Assembly (NCBI GenBank): GCA_035771165.1
Contig: JAWNZC010000179.1
Coordinates: 1,832,501-1,896,500 of the forward strand
DNA: 64,000 nucleotides
Reading direction: 5' to 3'
Source of the DNA: Paragorgia papillata
Taxonomy: Eukaryota > Cnidaria > Anthozoa > Scleralcyonacea > Coralliidae
The number at the start of each line of letters is the position of its first letter. Position 1 is the first letter of the stretch. This document shows positions 32,655-45,229 of this stretch, in pieces. The notes under the pieces are model-generated. The model was not told the DNA's origin. It did not search any database and saw only the letters and a program-made list of their open reading frames with translations. Both the position numbers and the translations under genes were made by a program.

Positions 32655-35238
32655 AATTATTGGATTGTTGAAGTAAAACGGACAGTTTTGCTATAATATT
32701 TAGCGATAGTAGAGACACGGTCGGCTGGGTGTACAAATAAAAGAGAGACTGCTGATTGGCTTATAAACCAGATATTAAAGTGCTTATGAAACGAAAATTA
32801 AGTTTTGTGCTAATTTGAAAGAACACTGAGGCCTGCGCTAAACGTCGCACAATAGACGAATTTAATTCAGACGACTTTAATTCGAATTAACTTCTTCGGT
32901 AATGCGACGTAAATGCGACGTCGAGTTAAACTTCGAATTTCAGTCGAATTTAATTGTTTTTACTTGGCTGGTCGAGCCTGAAAACGACTTCTTGAAAACA
33001 TGACGCCGAATCGAATTGTTACAGACAGAAGAGAAACATTTAATTCGTCGTGTAACTCGAACACGCATTATCGTCGCATTATCCGTCTGACTCAGACGAA
33101 TTAAATTGTTGTGACGAATTTAATTCATGTGTCGAATTTAATCGAGTTATACGTCGCAGTTTCGTTGAATAAAATTCAAACAATTAAATTCGTCTGAGTT
33201 AAATTCGTCTATTGTGCGACGTTTAGCGCAGGTCTAAAAATGACAGAGTATAGCTAACATCTTTCGCAGTTTTTCGTTTGCTTGCTTCGTTGTTTGGTTT
33301 GATATGCAAACTAAACATTTTGACGTCACATGTATATGACTTATCGGAGAAGGGTATATATCTTTGCTATTATCAAACCAAATGTATTAAAAAAAAGCGT
33401 GTTAGTGTGTTTCAACACCAACCAAGTAGATTTTCAAGTGATTTTGTTTGATAATAGCAAAGATATATAACCTTCTTCGATAACTCATTATGCACATGTG
33501 ACGTCAAGATGTTTAATTTGCATATTAAACAATCTGAAATTATCTCAACAACAAAGCAAGGAAACCAGAAACTGCAAAAGATGGTACTTTGTCATTTTAA
33601 GTGTTCTTTTAAATAAGACAAACTTAATTTGCGTTTCATAGGCACTTTAAGGGCGATCGCAGAAACGCCGTTCAACCGTTATTTACGATAATTAGTGTTT
33701 AAACGAGTTTTAAAACACCTATGAGCTGCGAAAATGCTGACTATTTAAGCCGGTTTTCCACTTGCGAATTTTTCCCCGCGAATCGACATTTCTGTTGTAA
33801 ATATTGAATAAGTTTTTAATTAGTTCCAGCCGAGAGTTCATAAGACAAAAGAAAAATTCGATTCGCGCGAATTTATTCGCAAGTGGACAATTAACTATTG
33901 TCTTTGGTTTTGCAATGTTGTGGTCGACGACGTTTAAATCCGAGCTTATACCCTGTTTAGCTACTCACTGTCTAACTAAGACCCCGTTTACACGATGCCG
34001 GTACAATTTGAAAACGGAACAAAATCATGCCGTTTAGGCCTTGCGTTTACACGATACCGGCACAAAAATGACATGTAAACGGCACAAAATGAAGACGGGT
34101 TCCTTGACGGCATGAAATGAAAACGGAACACTAACCGGTATCGTGTAAACGCCCATACCGTAACAGTTTGATGACGGTATATCACGATATATACGACCAC
34201 AGTATTCGGGTCAGCAGTATTCACAAAGTGGTCTCAATGCTCATTGGAAGAGAATAGTCACATGCTAATCCGTCATTATATTATACCGGCACCGTGTAAA
34301 CGCAAGACTCTTTTGCCTGTATTTACACACCGGCATGATTTTGTTCCGTTTTCAAATTGTACCGGCATCGTGTAAACGGGGTCTGAATACTGTTTCTGCA
34401 ATTGGCCGTAAAGCCTGCTTTCCCTATAATCGCCACGATCGCTCAAAAATTAACTCGGCGTTCGCAGCGATCATAGGGAAATCACTGACGCAACGATCGC
34501 TGCAATCGCGATCGTCGAGATAGAAATGTCCTATCCCGACGATCGTGGCGATCGTTGGGTTTTATATGGAAACGGTGATTTTGCAATCTCAGCGATCTTG
34601 GCGGTCAGTATGCATCGCTCATAAAACTCGGCGATCGCAACGATTGTAGCGATCAACAATCCTGTCGCTGTTTCATATGATCATGCACTGATTGCGGCCA
34701 TTGTTTAATGGTCCGCTGGGATCCACGGCTGATCGCGGCCATTGTCTTAATGTCCACTGGGATGCATATTGATCACCAAGATCGCTGAGATTGCAAAATC
34801 ACCGTTTCCATATAAAACCCAACGATCGCCGAGATAGAACCTTTTCTATCTCGACGATCGCGATCGATCGCAGCGATCGTTGTGTCAGTGGTTTCCATAT
34901 GATCGCTGCGATCGCCGAGTTGTAGCGATTATATGGAAAAGAGTTCGCCTTACATTAAATCACTCCTCGAGCGACAGATGTGTGGTTGGAAGAAAGTAAC
35001 GAAGAGCGCCCTAGTGTTACTAAGGAACTTGGGGTACGCGGCTGCACATCGCAAGTTGTACCTGACCTTAGACGCCAGGCTCCTACGCACAGCTCCCGTC
35101 CGATAAGTGACCGGACACAGATGGCGAAAATATGGGCCCTTTCTTTCACGGTAGCAACCGCTGACCTTGTCCAATATGTGTATTTGACTGTGGGCTCAAC
35201 CGCGCCCGCGCTTTCTGCCACTAACGTCTACCAACACT

Positions 35239-35447
35239 ATAGCCTGGTACCCTGGCCCAATCAAAGAATATGGGCCAGGTAACCACTAAAGACTTCTGCT
35301 TTCCTATTGGTTGAAATTTCACGCATTTTTATTGGCTATGAGTGAAATTGTAATCGTCATAAGTGGATTTAGCCCTGATGACGCGAGAATGAGATTAGTG
35401 GTTACCTGGCCCATATTTCTTTTGAAATTGGGCCAGGGTACCAGGCT
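35239..35447. mobile_element. MULE-like MITE with 9-bp target duplication
   Basis: Ends AGCCTGGTACCCTGGCCCAA and complement. ACCAACACT is duplicated (35230-35238 and 35448-35456). A 9-bp duplication is typical of Mutator-like elements. The same element is found head-to-head at 40193-40617. Confidence 0.85.
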
Positions 35448-35514
35448 ACCAACACTACTGCTATACTCACGGCCTGACTGGTGCGGAGAGGCAGACTTCA
35501 GGTCTCACCGTGAC

Positions 35515-35805
35515 CATAGTCAATCGAGATAATGGTCTGGAAACTCGGCAAACTTCAAAGCGCCTATAATGAGCTGTGATTTTATGTTGAACCGTACCTT
35601 ACACCGTGCACATCCTTTGTTTTAGGTTTATTAATATTTAAATAGCACGGTTGAACTGAAACGTTGCTATTGGACAATTCGTTCATTATACTAAAATACA
35701 ATGTGTTCAGTGACCGTGCACCGTGCACAAAACTGCATAAAGGCGAACAAGAAGATAGACCAAAGACTTTAGCTGAGTTTCCAGACCATATCTCGATTGA
35801 CTATG
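35515..35805. mobile_element. MITE with 7-bp target duplication, block B only
   Basis: Ends CATAGTCAATCGAGAT and complement. CCGTGAC is duplicated (35508-35514 and 35806-35812). A and C have the empty site CTCACCGTGACTGC. Confidence 0.85.
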
Positions 35806-36284
35806 CCGTGACTGCTGCCAGTGCTGCCCATGTGTTGGTTAGTCAATGTTTTGCTGCAAATCAATACCTTCCAGTTTAATTACTTCAATACCTGATTATG
35901 CTACAACGCTTGTGGATATCTCTTAAGGTACAAAGAATTACATGGCTCACCACTTAATGTGGGAAATCCTAGAAATTAAATGAGTGTAAATATAGAAATA
36001 TAGGGTCACCAGTTCATGTGGGTATCTCCCCAAGGTTAAATAGGTGTAAATATAGAAATATGGGGTCACCACTTAATGCGAGTATCTCCCCGAGATTAAA
36101 GGTGAAGTAATATACGAGCAACAAATTGCTGCAACATTGTTGCGTTGCAAGTTGAAAAGCGTTGTTGCACGTATTACTGAATATAGAGGAAAAAGTAATA
36201 TAACGCAGTATGAACAATTGACAATTCTTGGTGTCACTTTCCAGTCTAACTGCATGTTTACCAAGCATATTAAGATAAAACTAA

Positions 36285-36529
36285 GGCCCCGTTTACACTT
36301 ACGGTACGGTCAGTCTTCCGCTGAAAAATCACTACGTTTCTTTGTTGTGTTTACACTATTCCGGAGTGGTGTTTTCCGTAGCGTAGTCACTACGCTTAGC
36401 ACTCCGGCTGCAAATCACTACGCTATGGTAAATTTACCGTACCGTCATAGTGTAAACGACGGTTTTTTTGTTACGGAACGCTCACCCCAATCCGGACCAC
36501 CATCGTACCGTAATAGTGTAAACGGGGCC
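36285..36529. mobile_element. Harbinger-like MITE with TAA duplication, block B only
   Basis: Ends GGCCCCGTTTACACT and complement. TAA lies at 36282-36284 and 36530-36532. The empty site AAAACTAAGTGAAG is present in A. It resembles the 5522 family only at its tips. Confidence 0.85.
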
Positions 36530-37494
36530 TAAGTGAAGCTAACAAATGCCTATATGTAATTAGGGGATTAAGAAAAGAAGGCTATAGTCAGGACGAACTT
36601 GATTTACTTTTTATTAAAGCAATTGTTCTTCCTAAGTTAACGTATGGCCTAATTGTAGTGTATGGTGCAAGTGAAGCAAATTTAAACGACATTCAATGTT
36701 TTTTAAAGAGATGTTTTAAGAGACGATATATTTCTGAACTACTGAATATTCGTGAATTGTTAGAGAAATACGATAAAAGATTGTTTACCAAAATTAAGAG
36801 AGATAGTAACCACCCACTGTATCCACTTCTCCCGAAAGTCAAAGAATTTTCGCTTAGACTTAGACACAGAACCAGTCAACTCCCTCAAATAAACACCGAA
36901 AGATACAAAAACAGTTTTGTAAATAGATTACATTTTAGATAGAAATTAGCAATAGAAGATTTAAGATTGTAGCATTAAGCCTCTAGTTTTTACTTTTTAA
37001 TAATTAATTGTAAACATATTTATATAATTCTTTTACCGTAATGTTTGATATGTATTTAATCAAATGAATAAAGACTAATTATTATTATTATTAATTATTA
37101 CCACCTTACCTTAAACATTCTTACGCAACAATGATTTTGTTGCAAGTTGAAACAACGTGTTGCAGCAAGTAGAACTGGAGTCTCCTTTTTTCAACAAATT
37201 TTTTCAACTTACAACAAAATCATTGTTGCGTGCCAATGTTTAAGGTGGGTGGTAATACGTGCAATAACGCTGTTTTGAAGAAAAATGTTGCCCGTATTAC
37301 GTCACCTTAAGAATTATACAGAAAATGGGGTCAACACTTAATGTGGGTATCGTCCTAAAATTACAAGTTATAGGGGGGAAAATCATTATTGTTCACCTAT
37401 AGTTGCACACAAAAACTAGTTTCACTAATTTCTAAATAGAAATAAAGTTGAGAATATTTCATAAGCAATCTTTGCGAGATAATGTCCTGCTCAT

Positions 37495-38794
37495 CTAGAG
37501 CTCACTCTCATGTTCATCATCATAAACAGTCAATTCATCTTCTAACTTCTGTGCCTCTTCACGAATATCTTGAACCACCTTTAAAATCGAACCCTTATGC
37601 ACTTGAACGGAGGTTGAAACCAACGTATAAACGTCCGCTATCCGTGTAACAGCACTAAAAGCGATGCCAGCGACGTGAAGTGCTTTAGCTGCCGTTCCAA
37701 GAGCTCTAAATGCAGTTCCCCCTGCTTCGCCGCCAACTGTACCAACAATACATGAGAAAGCTATGCCTGACGACGTCATTATTTCCGCCAATATTTTTGG
37801 TGTTTCATTCATTTCATTTTCAAATTCACGGGACGCTTCCTTATCTCTTTCCAGTACTTTGTCAACGAGTTTGGCGTTGCTCGAACGTAGAAGCCTATTT
37901 GTGAGGTCTATGCCAAGGACAGTTACTCCACCACTAGTGGCAATGGTAACTCCAACTACAGTCACAATTAGCGAAGCACCGAATGTAAAAATTGAGGCAA
38001 TGGCACCTCCTACAGCAATGCATGTACCAACTATCGAGGCCGAAGTACCCGTCAACGTCGCAATTCGGCTATTATTTTCATCTTTTTGAATTGCATTGGC
38101 CAGTGCTTTTAGAAAATTTATAGTAATCTTTCGAACCCGTTTCCACTTTTTGGTTACTTCTGCAAGCTTTGCTTCGCTTTCAGCCAGTTGGCTTTTGCAT
38201 TTGGCCAAATCGTTTTGCATTGGATGAGTTGTTCGCGTTGCCATGACAGTTCTGTTTCGCGTTGAATCAGTTCTGTTTAGCGTTGAATCAGTTCTGTTTC
38301 GCGTTGAATCAGTCTGTCTCGCGTTGAATCAGTTCTGTTTTGCATTGGGCCAGCAGTCGTTTGAATTGGGCACGTTGTCGTTTGCGTTGGATTAATGGTT
38401 TTTTCACATCTTCGTCAGAGTGGGAACTATTGTCGAGATTGGGATTTTCAATTGTGTTGAGATATTCCTCAGAGCTGAGATCTTCGTCAAAGTCAAGATT
38501 TTCGTGAGGTTTAAGATCTTGGTCAGAGTACAGATCATCGTCAGGTTTTGGAACTTCATCAGAGCTTCGATCTTTTCTATCAGTAGACTTGAGACATTCG
38601 GCAAAGTTGAGATCTTGGTCAAAGTACAGATCTTCGTTTATAGACTTGGCAGTCAGATCTTCACTGGACTTGTGATCTTTAGGACCTTGGTCAGAGTTTA
38701 GGTCTTCGCAAGACTTGAGATCTTCACCAGTGTTCAGATCTTTGTAAGGTATGAGATCTTTTCTTGGGTTCTTAGTGGAATTTATAGCTCCCAT
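37495..38794 (-). pseudogene. Apolipoprotein-L-like 2, frameshifted
   Basis: The N-terminal part (start MGAINSTK at 38794) has a long acidic DLNSDQ/DLYFDQD repeat region, then coiled-coil heptads. Near 38240-38345 a 21-bp tandem array encodes RETELIQ heptads. One unit is a base short, shifting the frame to a stop at 38309, and another has an in-frame TAA. A further single-base deletion lies near 38209. The downstream frame (37495-38244) keeps the glycine-rich core and the VHKGSILKVVQDI end but lacks about 27 residues between core and C-terminus. Three separate lesions make a full-length product unlikely. MG with Ser at position 6 would fit an N-myristoylation signal (inference). Confidence 0.8.
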
Positions 38795-38919
38795 AGCCTT
38801 TGGCAATCGAATACTGGTGCTGCATGCATAGAAAAACAACAGCATGTGGTAATAAGTTATTGCGATCTAACAATCAGGATTCACATGACCACATTTTGCC
38901 TTTTGTTATTCATGTTAAT

Positions 38920-39150
38920 GTTAAACGCATTTGTATTACGAGTATCGTTTATTTGAGAATATACGACATAGGAAAAAAGTACAGTTTTTGTAGACAGTCA
39001 GAATAAGGTGATAATCAATTTTTTTGCCCAACGTTGAACCTAATTCTCGAGATGAAACAGAACGGTGGAACGGCCGAACTAACTGTACTCTGCATGGGTC
39101 TGAACACGTCAAGTGAGTTCTTGGAAAATATCTTGTCTTCCACGAAACCA
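38920..39150 (-). promoter_or_regulatory. ApoL 5' module of ApoL-2
   Basis: Shared with 44060-44300 (same strand) and, reversed, 46830-47000. It contains TGTACTCTGCATGGGTCTGA and GGAAAATATCTTGTCTTCC. On the minus strand a frame FVEDKIFSKNSLDVFRPM recurs in all three, so it may be a short coding first exon or only a conserved 5' region. Confidence 0.5.
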
Positions 39151-39199
39151 ATATGCGAGTTCACACGTTCTGAGTGAGTCCAAACACAGTGACCCAATC

Positions 39200-39575
39200 T
39201 AGGGTTGTGACAGACAATGCGGGCCTTTTAATGGTAAATATATTTGAAATATAAAGTTTCAAACTTTTCAAGTAATTACGACGTTAAATAAGCTAAAATA
39301 CCAAAGATTTTTGAATAAAATAACTTTACCTTGAATTCATGTGTTGTCCTTAGGGGGCCCTTGACAGGCAGAGAAGTTTGTAAGGCAATAACTGACGGTG
39401 GGATACCCCGTCAGGACCTTTTACTTGCCAAACTTGATTACCAAGCAGCTTCTCAAGGGTCCCCTAAGGTTTCCAACGGTCTCAGTATACAAGAAACTCA
39501 CAGAAAATCACAAGCGAATCGAGGTTTTCCCAAACGACGAATTTAAGTAATAGATAAATCCCGAGAACGAGGGAT
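39200..39575. repeat. Distal part of the ApoL flank, with small foldback
   Basis: Duplicated at about 44640-44960. A palindromic element CCTTAGGGGGCCCTTGACAG... lies at 39348-39471 (44765-44888 in the copy). The open frames over it are repeat shadows. Confidence 0.6.
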
Positions 39576-40192
39576 GTATATGTTCAATAAAGCACATGCA
39601 TGCAAACATATGCAGTAATATTGGTTCCGTTTCACTCATAAATATGTTTTTCTCACGCTCCCAATATGTAAAAGCACTCTTTTATATATTCCAGACAACA
39701 AACTTTTTTTATATATTTTTACTGAAAACACACCCAGTGGATCGATGACGTGTAATTGGCACGCGTCCCGTGCACGAAATTTGTTGTCGACCTTATTTTT
39801 TTCAATTTTATCATCTTTTTTTCCAGTTTGGGATAAAAAGATTTCTTTCGCGTGTTTGTAAATTTAAACTTAAAAAATATGGGTCATAACTCATGACACT
39901 GTGAATATTGCGACAGACAATTAGAATTAAGCTTCAACGCCAATCTCCGGTTCACACAAAAGAAGGGCTTTCCCCCTGCACGAGAATATTTTTGACATCT
40001 GTTCTAGAAAACAGACTTAACAGTTGTTTTTTGAAGGACGAATTGGCTAGACGTGTCACACGAATCTTCATATAATCCAGTGTTCGAACACTTTACGGTT
40101 TCCGTTGATGTTATGTAGTTAATATGACTGCTGACCAAAAATATTTCATGCTCATCCTCGATCATCGCCCGGGTTATAGCAAACCACTGATT
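39576..40192. other. Intergenic, no gene seen
   Basis: AT-rich, unique within the window. No conserved frame or structured repeat found. Confidence 0.4.
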
Positions 40193-40617
40193 AGCCTGGT
40201 ACCCTGGCCCAATCAAAGAATATGGGCCAGGTAACCACTAAAGACTTCTGCTTTCCTATTGGTTGAATTTTCGCGCGTTTTTAGTGGCTATGAGTAAAAC
40301 TGCAATCGTCATAAGTGGATTTAGCCCTGATGACGCGAGAATGAGATTAGTGGTTACCTGGCCCATATTTCTTTTGAAATTGGGCCAGGGTACCAGGCTA
40401 ATCAGTGGTTAGCCTGGTACCCTGGCCCAATTTCAAAAGAAATAAGGGCCAGGTAACCACTAATCTCATTCTCGCGTCATCAGGGCTAAATCCACTTATG
40501 ACGATTGCAGTTTTACTCATAGCCACTAAAAACGCGCGAAATTTTAACCAATAGGAAAGCAGAAGTCTTTAGTGGTTACCTGGCCCATATTCTTTGATTG
40601 GGCCAGGGGACCAGGCT
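40193..40617. mobile_element. Two MULE-like MITEs in head-to-head inversion
   Basis: First copy 40193-40399, second 40411-40617 in the opposite orientation, separated by 11 bases AATCAGTGGTT. That spacer is the inverted complement of the outer flanks AACCACTGAT(T), so the target duplication itself is inverted in the middle. It forms a hairpin of about 205-bp arms. Confidence 0.85.
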
Positions 40618-40672
40618 AACCACTGATCAGCAAACCCCTTTCTAGCAGAGCCCTCCATACGAAAGAGTTGGG

Positions 40673-40722
40673 ACCACTGATCTCAAATAGTATAATGAGT
40701 ATATTATTTGAGATCAGTGGTT
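40673..40722. repeat. Perfect short hairpin
   Basis: ACCACTGATCTCAAATA and its complement around an AT-rich loop. ACCACTGAT is also the flank of the neighbouring inverted MITEs. Confidence 0.7.
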
Positions 40723-41511
40723 GGGACACCGGAAGTGTGGGCGTGAGTGATCCGCCATTTTGGATCCTAAACTAACAAGGCAGAAATAGCGTGAAAGCCG
40801 TCAAATGACACAAAAACGAATATTACTCCGCTTTTCAGAAGGCTTGATGGTTGTTTTTTTTGGCTAGCTGGTGTATTAGTTGATCTGAGTCATTTTTAAA
40901 GAGTTTAGGTGAATATTGATGAAAATTCCGTCGAAATGAAAGCCTGAAAGAAAAGTCGCTGGTGCGCGCCTTCCCAGCTGCAGCTAAACAAGTAAGATGA
41001 TCATGTATAGATTTTGTCTTTATTTTTTTTGTACGATAAGATCTAAAAGCTTCAAACTTAATTTGAATCAGTTTAAAGAGATTATAAACTTCTGTGTGTA
41101 GTATTTACTAAAACTTAGATCATGTTAAGTAGAGTAACCCCCATTTATTTTTAATAGCAATACTATTACATGTAAACATATATATTCACAAGCTATATAT
41201 ATATACACAAGTAACCTATATATACTGTATAATTACAGTAAGTTATGTTTCGAGAGTTTTGTTTGCTATTAGCTTTTTAAATTTTTGGTGGTTGTTTATG
41301 TAAAGAACCGATTTGGTTCTTAAAAGAACCGTTTAAGATTTGGTTCTAAAGACCTTTCAAATTTGGTGTTCCATCCACTTCATGTATGATGTATCTATTT
41401 GTTCATAATGATGATAATGATTTAATATTTCTATTGCGCAAATTAACATGTGGATATGATCAAATGCGCATTACAATGTTATGGGTGGCTTATCAGGCAA
41501 TTTAGAAATTT
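40723..41511. other. Intergenic, no gene seen
   Basis: A GC-richer patch with CCGCCATTTTGGATCC (40752-40767) could be a promoter-like island, but no exon follows that I can recognise. The rest is AT-rich, with TATATA tracts near 41190-41225. Confidence 0.35.
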
Positions 41512-41812
41512 TCACCGTGGCCGTGTTGAGGCATATCAAAGGCGCTTTATGCTGCCGCCAACAACACAGTTCAGACCACGGATCTCAACTAAGTCCTAGG
41601 TGTTGATTTTACGGAGGGAGGAAAACCGGAGAACCCGGTGAAAAACCCTCGAAGCACAGGAGAGATCAACTAAACTCTACTCACATGGTCCAAACTCGAG
41701 AACGAGGTTATTCCCAGACGGTCACCCATCCAAGTACTAACCCCGTCCGACCGGGCTTAACTATTGGTGAGAGGCAGCGCGCTAACAGCACACGCCACCT
41801 GTGCTCCCAGGA
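41512..41812 (-). mobile_element. 5S rRNA-derived SINE, tail type 1
   Basis: The minus-strand head GGTTAGTACTTGGATGGGTG, GACCGTCTGGGAAT is closer to 5S rRNA than the 18500 copy. It has the same body and the same CGCCTTTGATATGCCTC tail. The downstream flank has a duplicated GTGCTCCC(A/G)GGATCCTTTG. Confidence 0.85.
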
Positions 41813-42420
41813 TCCTTTGCCACTGTGCTCCCGGGATCCTTTGCCACTTGAACTCTTTTGATTTTGTTTTTTCTTCTCCTCTAGTAAGGTTGTTATCCCT
41901 GAAGGATGTTTTTAATATTCTGGATACAGCTTGATGGCAGTCAGGAATGTTGTGGTGACCAGAACTTGAACAAGCATCAACAAGTATCATCAGGACATTC
42001 TGTGTAGTCATAATACCTTTCTCATTTTTTTGTGAAGACTTTCTCAGCTGCTTCTAACAAGTACTTTACTGCAGGAGAAATATAAACTAATGCTTGCTTT
42101 GTGTAATCACACAACTGAACAAGACTCTGCCTCTGCATGGGCATAGTCATGTTGTGGTGGGACAGGAGGAGGGATTGTTAAAGCTTTAACACAAGTGTCA
42201 CAGTGATGATTTAACTTGATAAACTGATGATTTTACATGCAAAATGAAAATGAAAATAATTTATTAATAAAAACTTGCTTTATGTGACAATGGTATCTAC
42301 TATTTGGTGTAGTTGCATTCTTGCTATTTGCATAAAATTGTTACATTGCATACTGTAAGTACAGTATTAATGGATGGGAGAATTGTGACTGTACTTTGTT
42401 TCAACTCTGTGACAATTTAC

Positions 42421-42605
42421 CTTTTGAGATAATGCAAGAAAAACTTCAACAATAAGGCCACATGAAAATTTAATATACTGCATGCGCTGATTATTGCAAA
42501 TTGATGGCAATGGGCACTTCATGTTTAATAGCATTGTATAGCCAGTAGCCCTACAGGAATATCGCAGTTTCATTGCATTTTCAACAGTCGAATTAGACCA
42601 AAGTG
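42421..42605 (-). pseudogene. THAP/P-element-like transposase exon relic
   Basis: On the minus strand, bounded by acceptor TTTTTCAG and donor AAG|GTAAAT, an open frame reads WSNSTVENAMKLRYSC, then GY, PLPSICNNQR and YIKFSCGLIVEVF. This matches the region after the THAP domain in P-element-like transposases and cnidarian THAP proteins, with the pattern (W-S-x-x-T, L-R-x-x-C-G/R, G-Y, P-L-P-S, K-F). Neighbouring minus-strand open stretches (42763-43020 and about 43008-43180, the latter ending in TAA) might be further exons, but I cannot join them convincingly. Probably a decayed transposon or part of a captured gene. Confidence 0.5.
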
Positions 42606-43189
42606 CTGAAAAATAAGAATGACCGATTATATTGACCTAGGCTGCTATACATTAAAATTACAGTGCAAGTGATGAAAAGGATAATACTGTAAATTTCCAG
42701 TGATAAGCCACTTACAGCATATGCAGTTCTACATTAAGGGAGTTTCAGTTGGCTTATGTATTCTAAAGAATTCTATTACCTAGCATACATAATGAACAAG
42801 GTAGCTTGTTACCTTTTACATATTTGAAGCCTATATCAGGAAGACTGATGGGCATGAAACAAAGGTCCAAGAGGGCATATAACTGGGAATTTGCAGTATT
42901 TTGCAAGAAATTGATCATACCCCTTCCAGAGCCTGTTTTTTTAGTCGCACAAAATTCCAGAAAGATTTGCTTTGAGGTAAGTGTTAGTTTCTTTTGCCTT
43001 TTTAAATTCTCGTTTGACACTGCAGTTCAAACTCAATTGCTGAAAGATTTGGTATTTCTATATTAGTAGAATTATTATCTTCACTTATGTTGCCCTCATT
43101 AACTGGAATTGAGTCATGCAGTTGAGAATCGACACTGTCACCCCCATCCTTATTCTGACTACGCATACTTTGAAGATTGTCTGAAAAAA

Positions 43190-44049
43190 GTGAACTAGGT
43201 TTAGGTTAGGAGATAAAATATAAAATGATTTAGATTTGAGGTTCATATGAATGAATTTTTGGAACAGCAGTTTACTTGCCAGCTGTTTCGCGATCGGCGC
43301 TGTTCTCTTAGCTGAATTAAAAAAAAGAGAGTAGGGATAGCGTTGGGTTTTAATTTACTGGCCACTTTTGGTTCAAATTGACTCGTTTCGAAGTGAACCC
43401 TTTATATTAGAGTTTAGAGAATACAAAGTCACAAATTAACAAGGGAACAATGCGTTTATAAATTGATAGGATAAAATCAAATATATATTTTAATACTCAT
43501 CTATTTTATAAAATCTATACTAACACTGGTTTTTATACTCGTTAATAAATAGATTATGTGCACAAATGTATATATGAATATTTAATATTGTGCCAAAACA
43601 AAGAAATGTTTGTTGCCTCGCAAAGTCGAGAAGCCTTTGTTTGGGTCAAAATTTTCCCTCTTGATTGCGCACGGCCATTTCTTCCTTCTTTCGACGTCCC
43701 TGTTTACCAGAAGGTATTCTGTACATCTTGTACCCATCTTCACTTCGATTACTACAACCAAATTAACGCACTACAAAACACCATCTGAAATCCTAATATA
43801 TATCCAGTGTGTTCTAGGATCCATAATGGCGGAAATCGCCATGTGACCGGAATTGCCCAATCAGCTTTTAGAAATCCGTAAACAATAGATGTGGCTTGAG
43901 CGAGCCGCATAAGAACATCTGCGAAGGAGACTATCGTGTTCACGATTTTATGCAACTTCATGGTGTAATTTCTCACGGCTTGTATTCAAGTTGGATTTTA
44001 TATTTTACCGAGTGGGTAAGTATGATATACACTTGGGCTTAAGTTGTTC
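43190..44049. other. Intergenic, no gene seen
   Basis: AT-rich. A segment at 43800-43860 has GGATCCATAATGGCGGAAATC, similar in style to MITE interiors. No conserved frame. Confidence 0.35.
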
Positions 44050-44059
44050 TCTGGACTGA

Positions 44060-44960
44060 CTTCCCCTTTAATGTAAACACATTTGCATTACGAGTAATCG
44101 TTTATTTGAGTATATATGACATAGGAAAAAAGTACAGTTTTTGTAGACAGTCAGAATAAGGTGATAATCAATTTTGTTGCCCGACGTTTAACCTTCTCGA
44201 GACGAAACAGAACGGTGAAAGGTTCGAACTGTACTCTGCATGGGTCTGAACACGTCAAGTGAGTTCTTGGAAAATATCTTGTCTTCCACGAAACCAATAT
44301 TTTTTTTGAATTTATTGAATTTACCACACGTTTACAAGCAAAACTTAAAATAACTAAATGCAATGAAAGAGGTGGTGAGGAAGGCTAAAATGAAACGATA
44401 AAAGGCTTATAAAACTTTTAGTCTTCCTCCTAAAAATCTAAATTAAATTGAAGTATATAAGCATAATATGGCGACAATAATTGAATATATCACAGTAATT
44501 GTAATTTTAATAATTTATGAATATAAACTTTTACTGAAATTTTCATTTATTTAGTAATACTTTTAGTTTGGACGTAAATATGCGAGTTTGCACACGTTCT
44601 GAGTGAGTCCAAACACAGGTGGTCCAATCTCGGGTTTGTGACACAATGCGGGCCTTTTAACGGTAAATATATTTGAAATATAAAATTTCAAGTAATTCCG
44701 ACGTTAAATATAAAGCTAAAATACCAAAGATTTTTGAATAAAATAACCTTGAATTCATGTGTTGTCCTTAGGGGACCCTTGACAAGCAGAGAAGTTTGTA
44801 AGGCAATAACTGACGGTGGGATACCCCGTCAGGACCTTTTACTTGCCAAACTTGATTACCAAGCAGCTTCTCAAGGGTCCCTTAAGGTTTCCAACGGTCT
44901 CAGTATACAAGAAACTCACAGAAAATCACAAGCTAATCGAGGTTTTCCCAAACGACGAAT
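44060..44960. repeat. Orphan copy of the ApoL 5' flank
   Basis: 44060-44300 and 44580-44960 match 38930-39150 and 39150-39545 in order. They are split by a roughly 280-bp AT-rich insertion (about 44305-44580). No ApoL coding sequence lies beside it, so the gene was lost or never included. Confidence 0.75.
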
Positions 44961-45229
44961 GTATGAAACAATAAACACTTGTTTACTGGCACCGAGGGAA
45001 ACAGTGCATGGTTACAGCCGTTGTTTCCCGAGGCGAAGTTATATATCAAAAATCAAATGACAACAAAAATGTTGAGCAAAACCTTCAGACATTGTTTTAA
45101 ATGAAGGAAAACTGAAAAAAACAAAGACAAACTGAAACTGACCATCTACTTCCGGTTTTGATATTTTCCCTAGGGAAAAATAAATGTAATGTTACCCGCT
45201 GCCATGGGTTAGGAGGTGTTTATAGCCCG

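Larger units (their letters stand above)
30650..37255. repeat. Segmental duplication block B
   Basis: It begins at CGAAAGTGTATGG, homologous to 20346 in block A, directly after (AT)n and a 25-base unique spacer. Contents run in the same order as A, ending at ApoL-2. Copy-specific insertions are at 35239, 35515 and 36285. Confidence 0.85.

Noticed and set aside
39331..39546. Duplicated small protein (also at 44734)
   Set aside because: The frame runs through a palindromic element, and the two copies end differently; no known family.
42806..43066. Plus-strand frame ending at a GTAAGT donor
   Set aside because: A possible exon on paper, but no conserved motif and no partner exons; the minus strand looks equally open.
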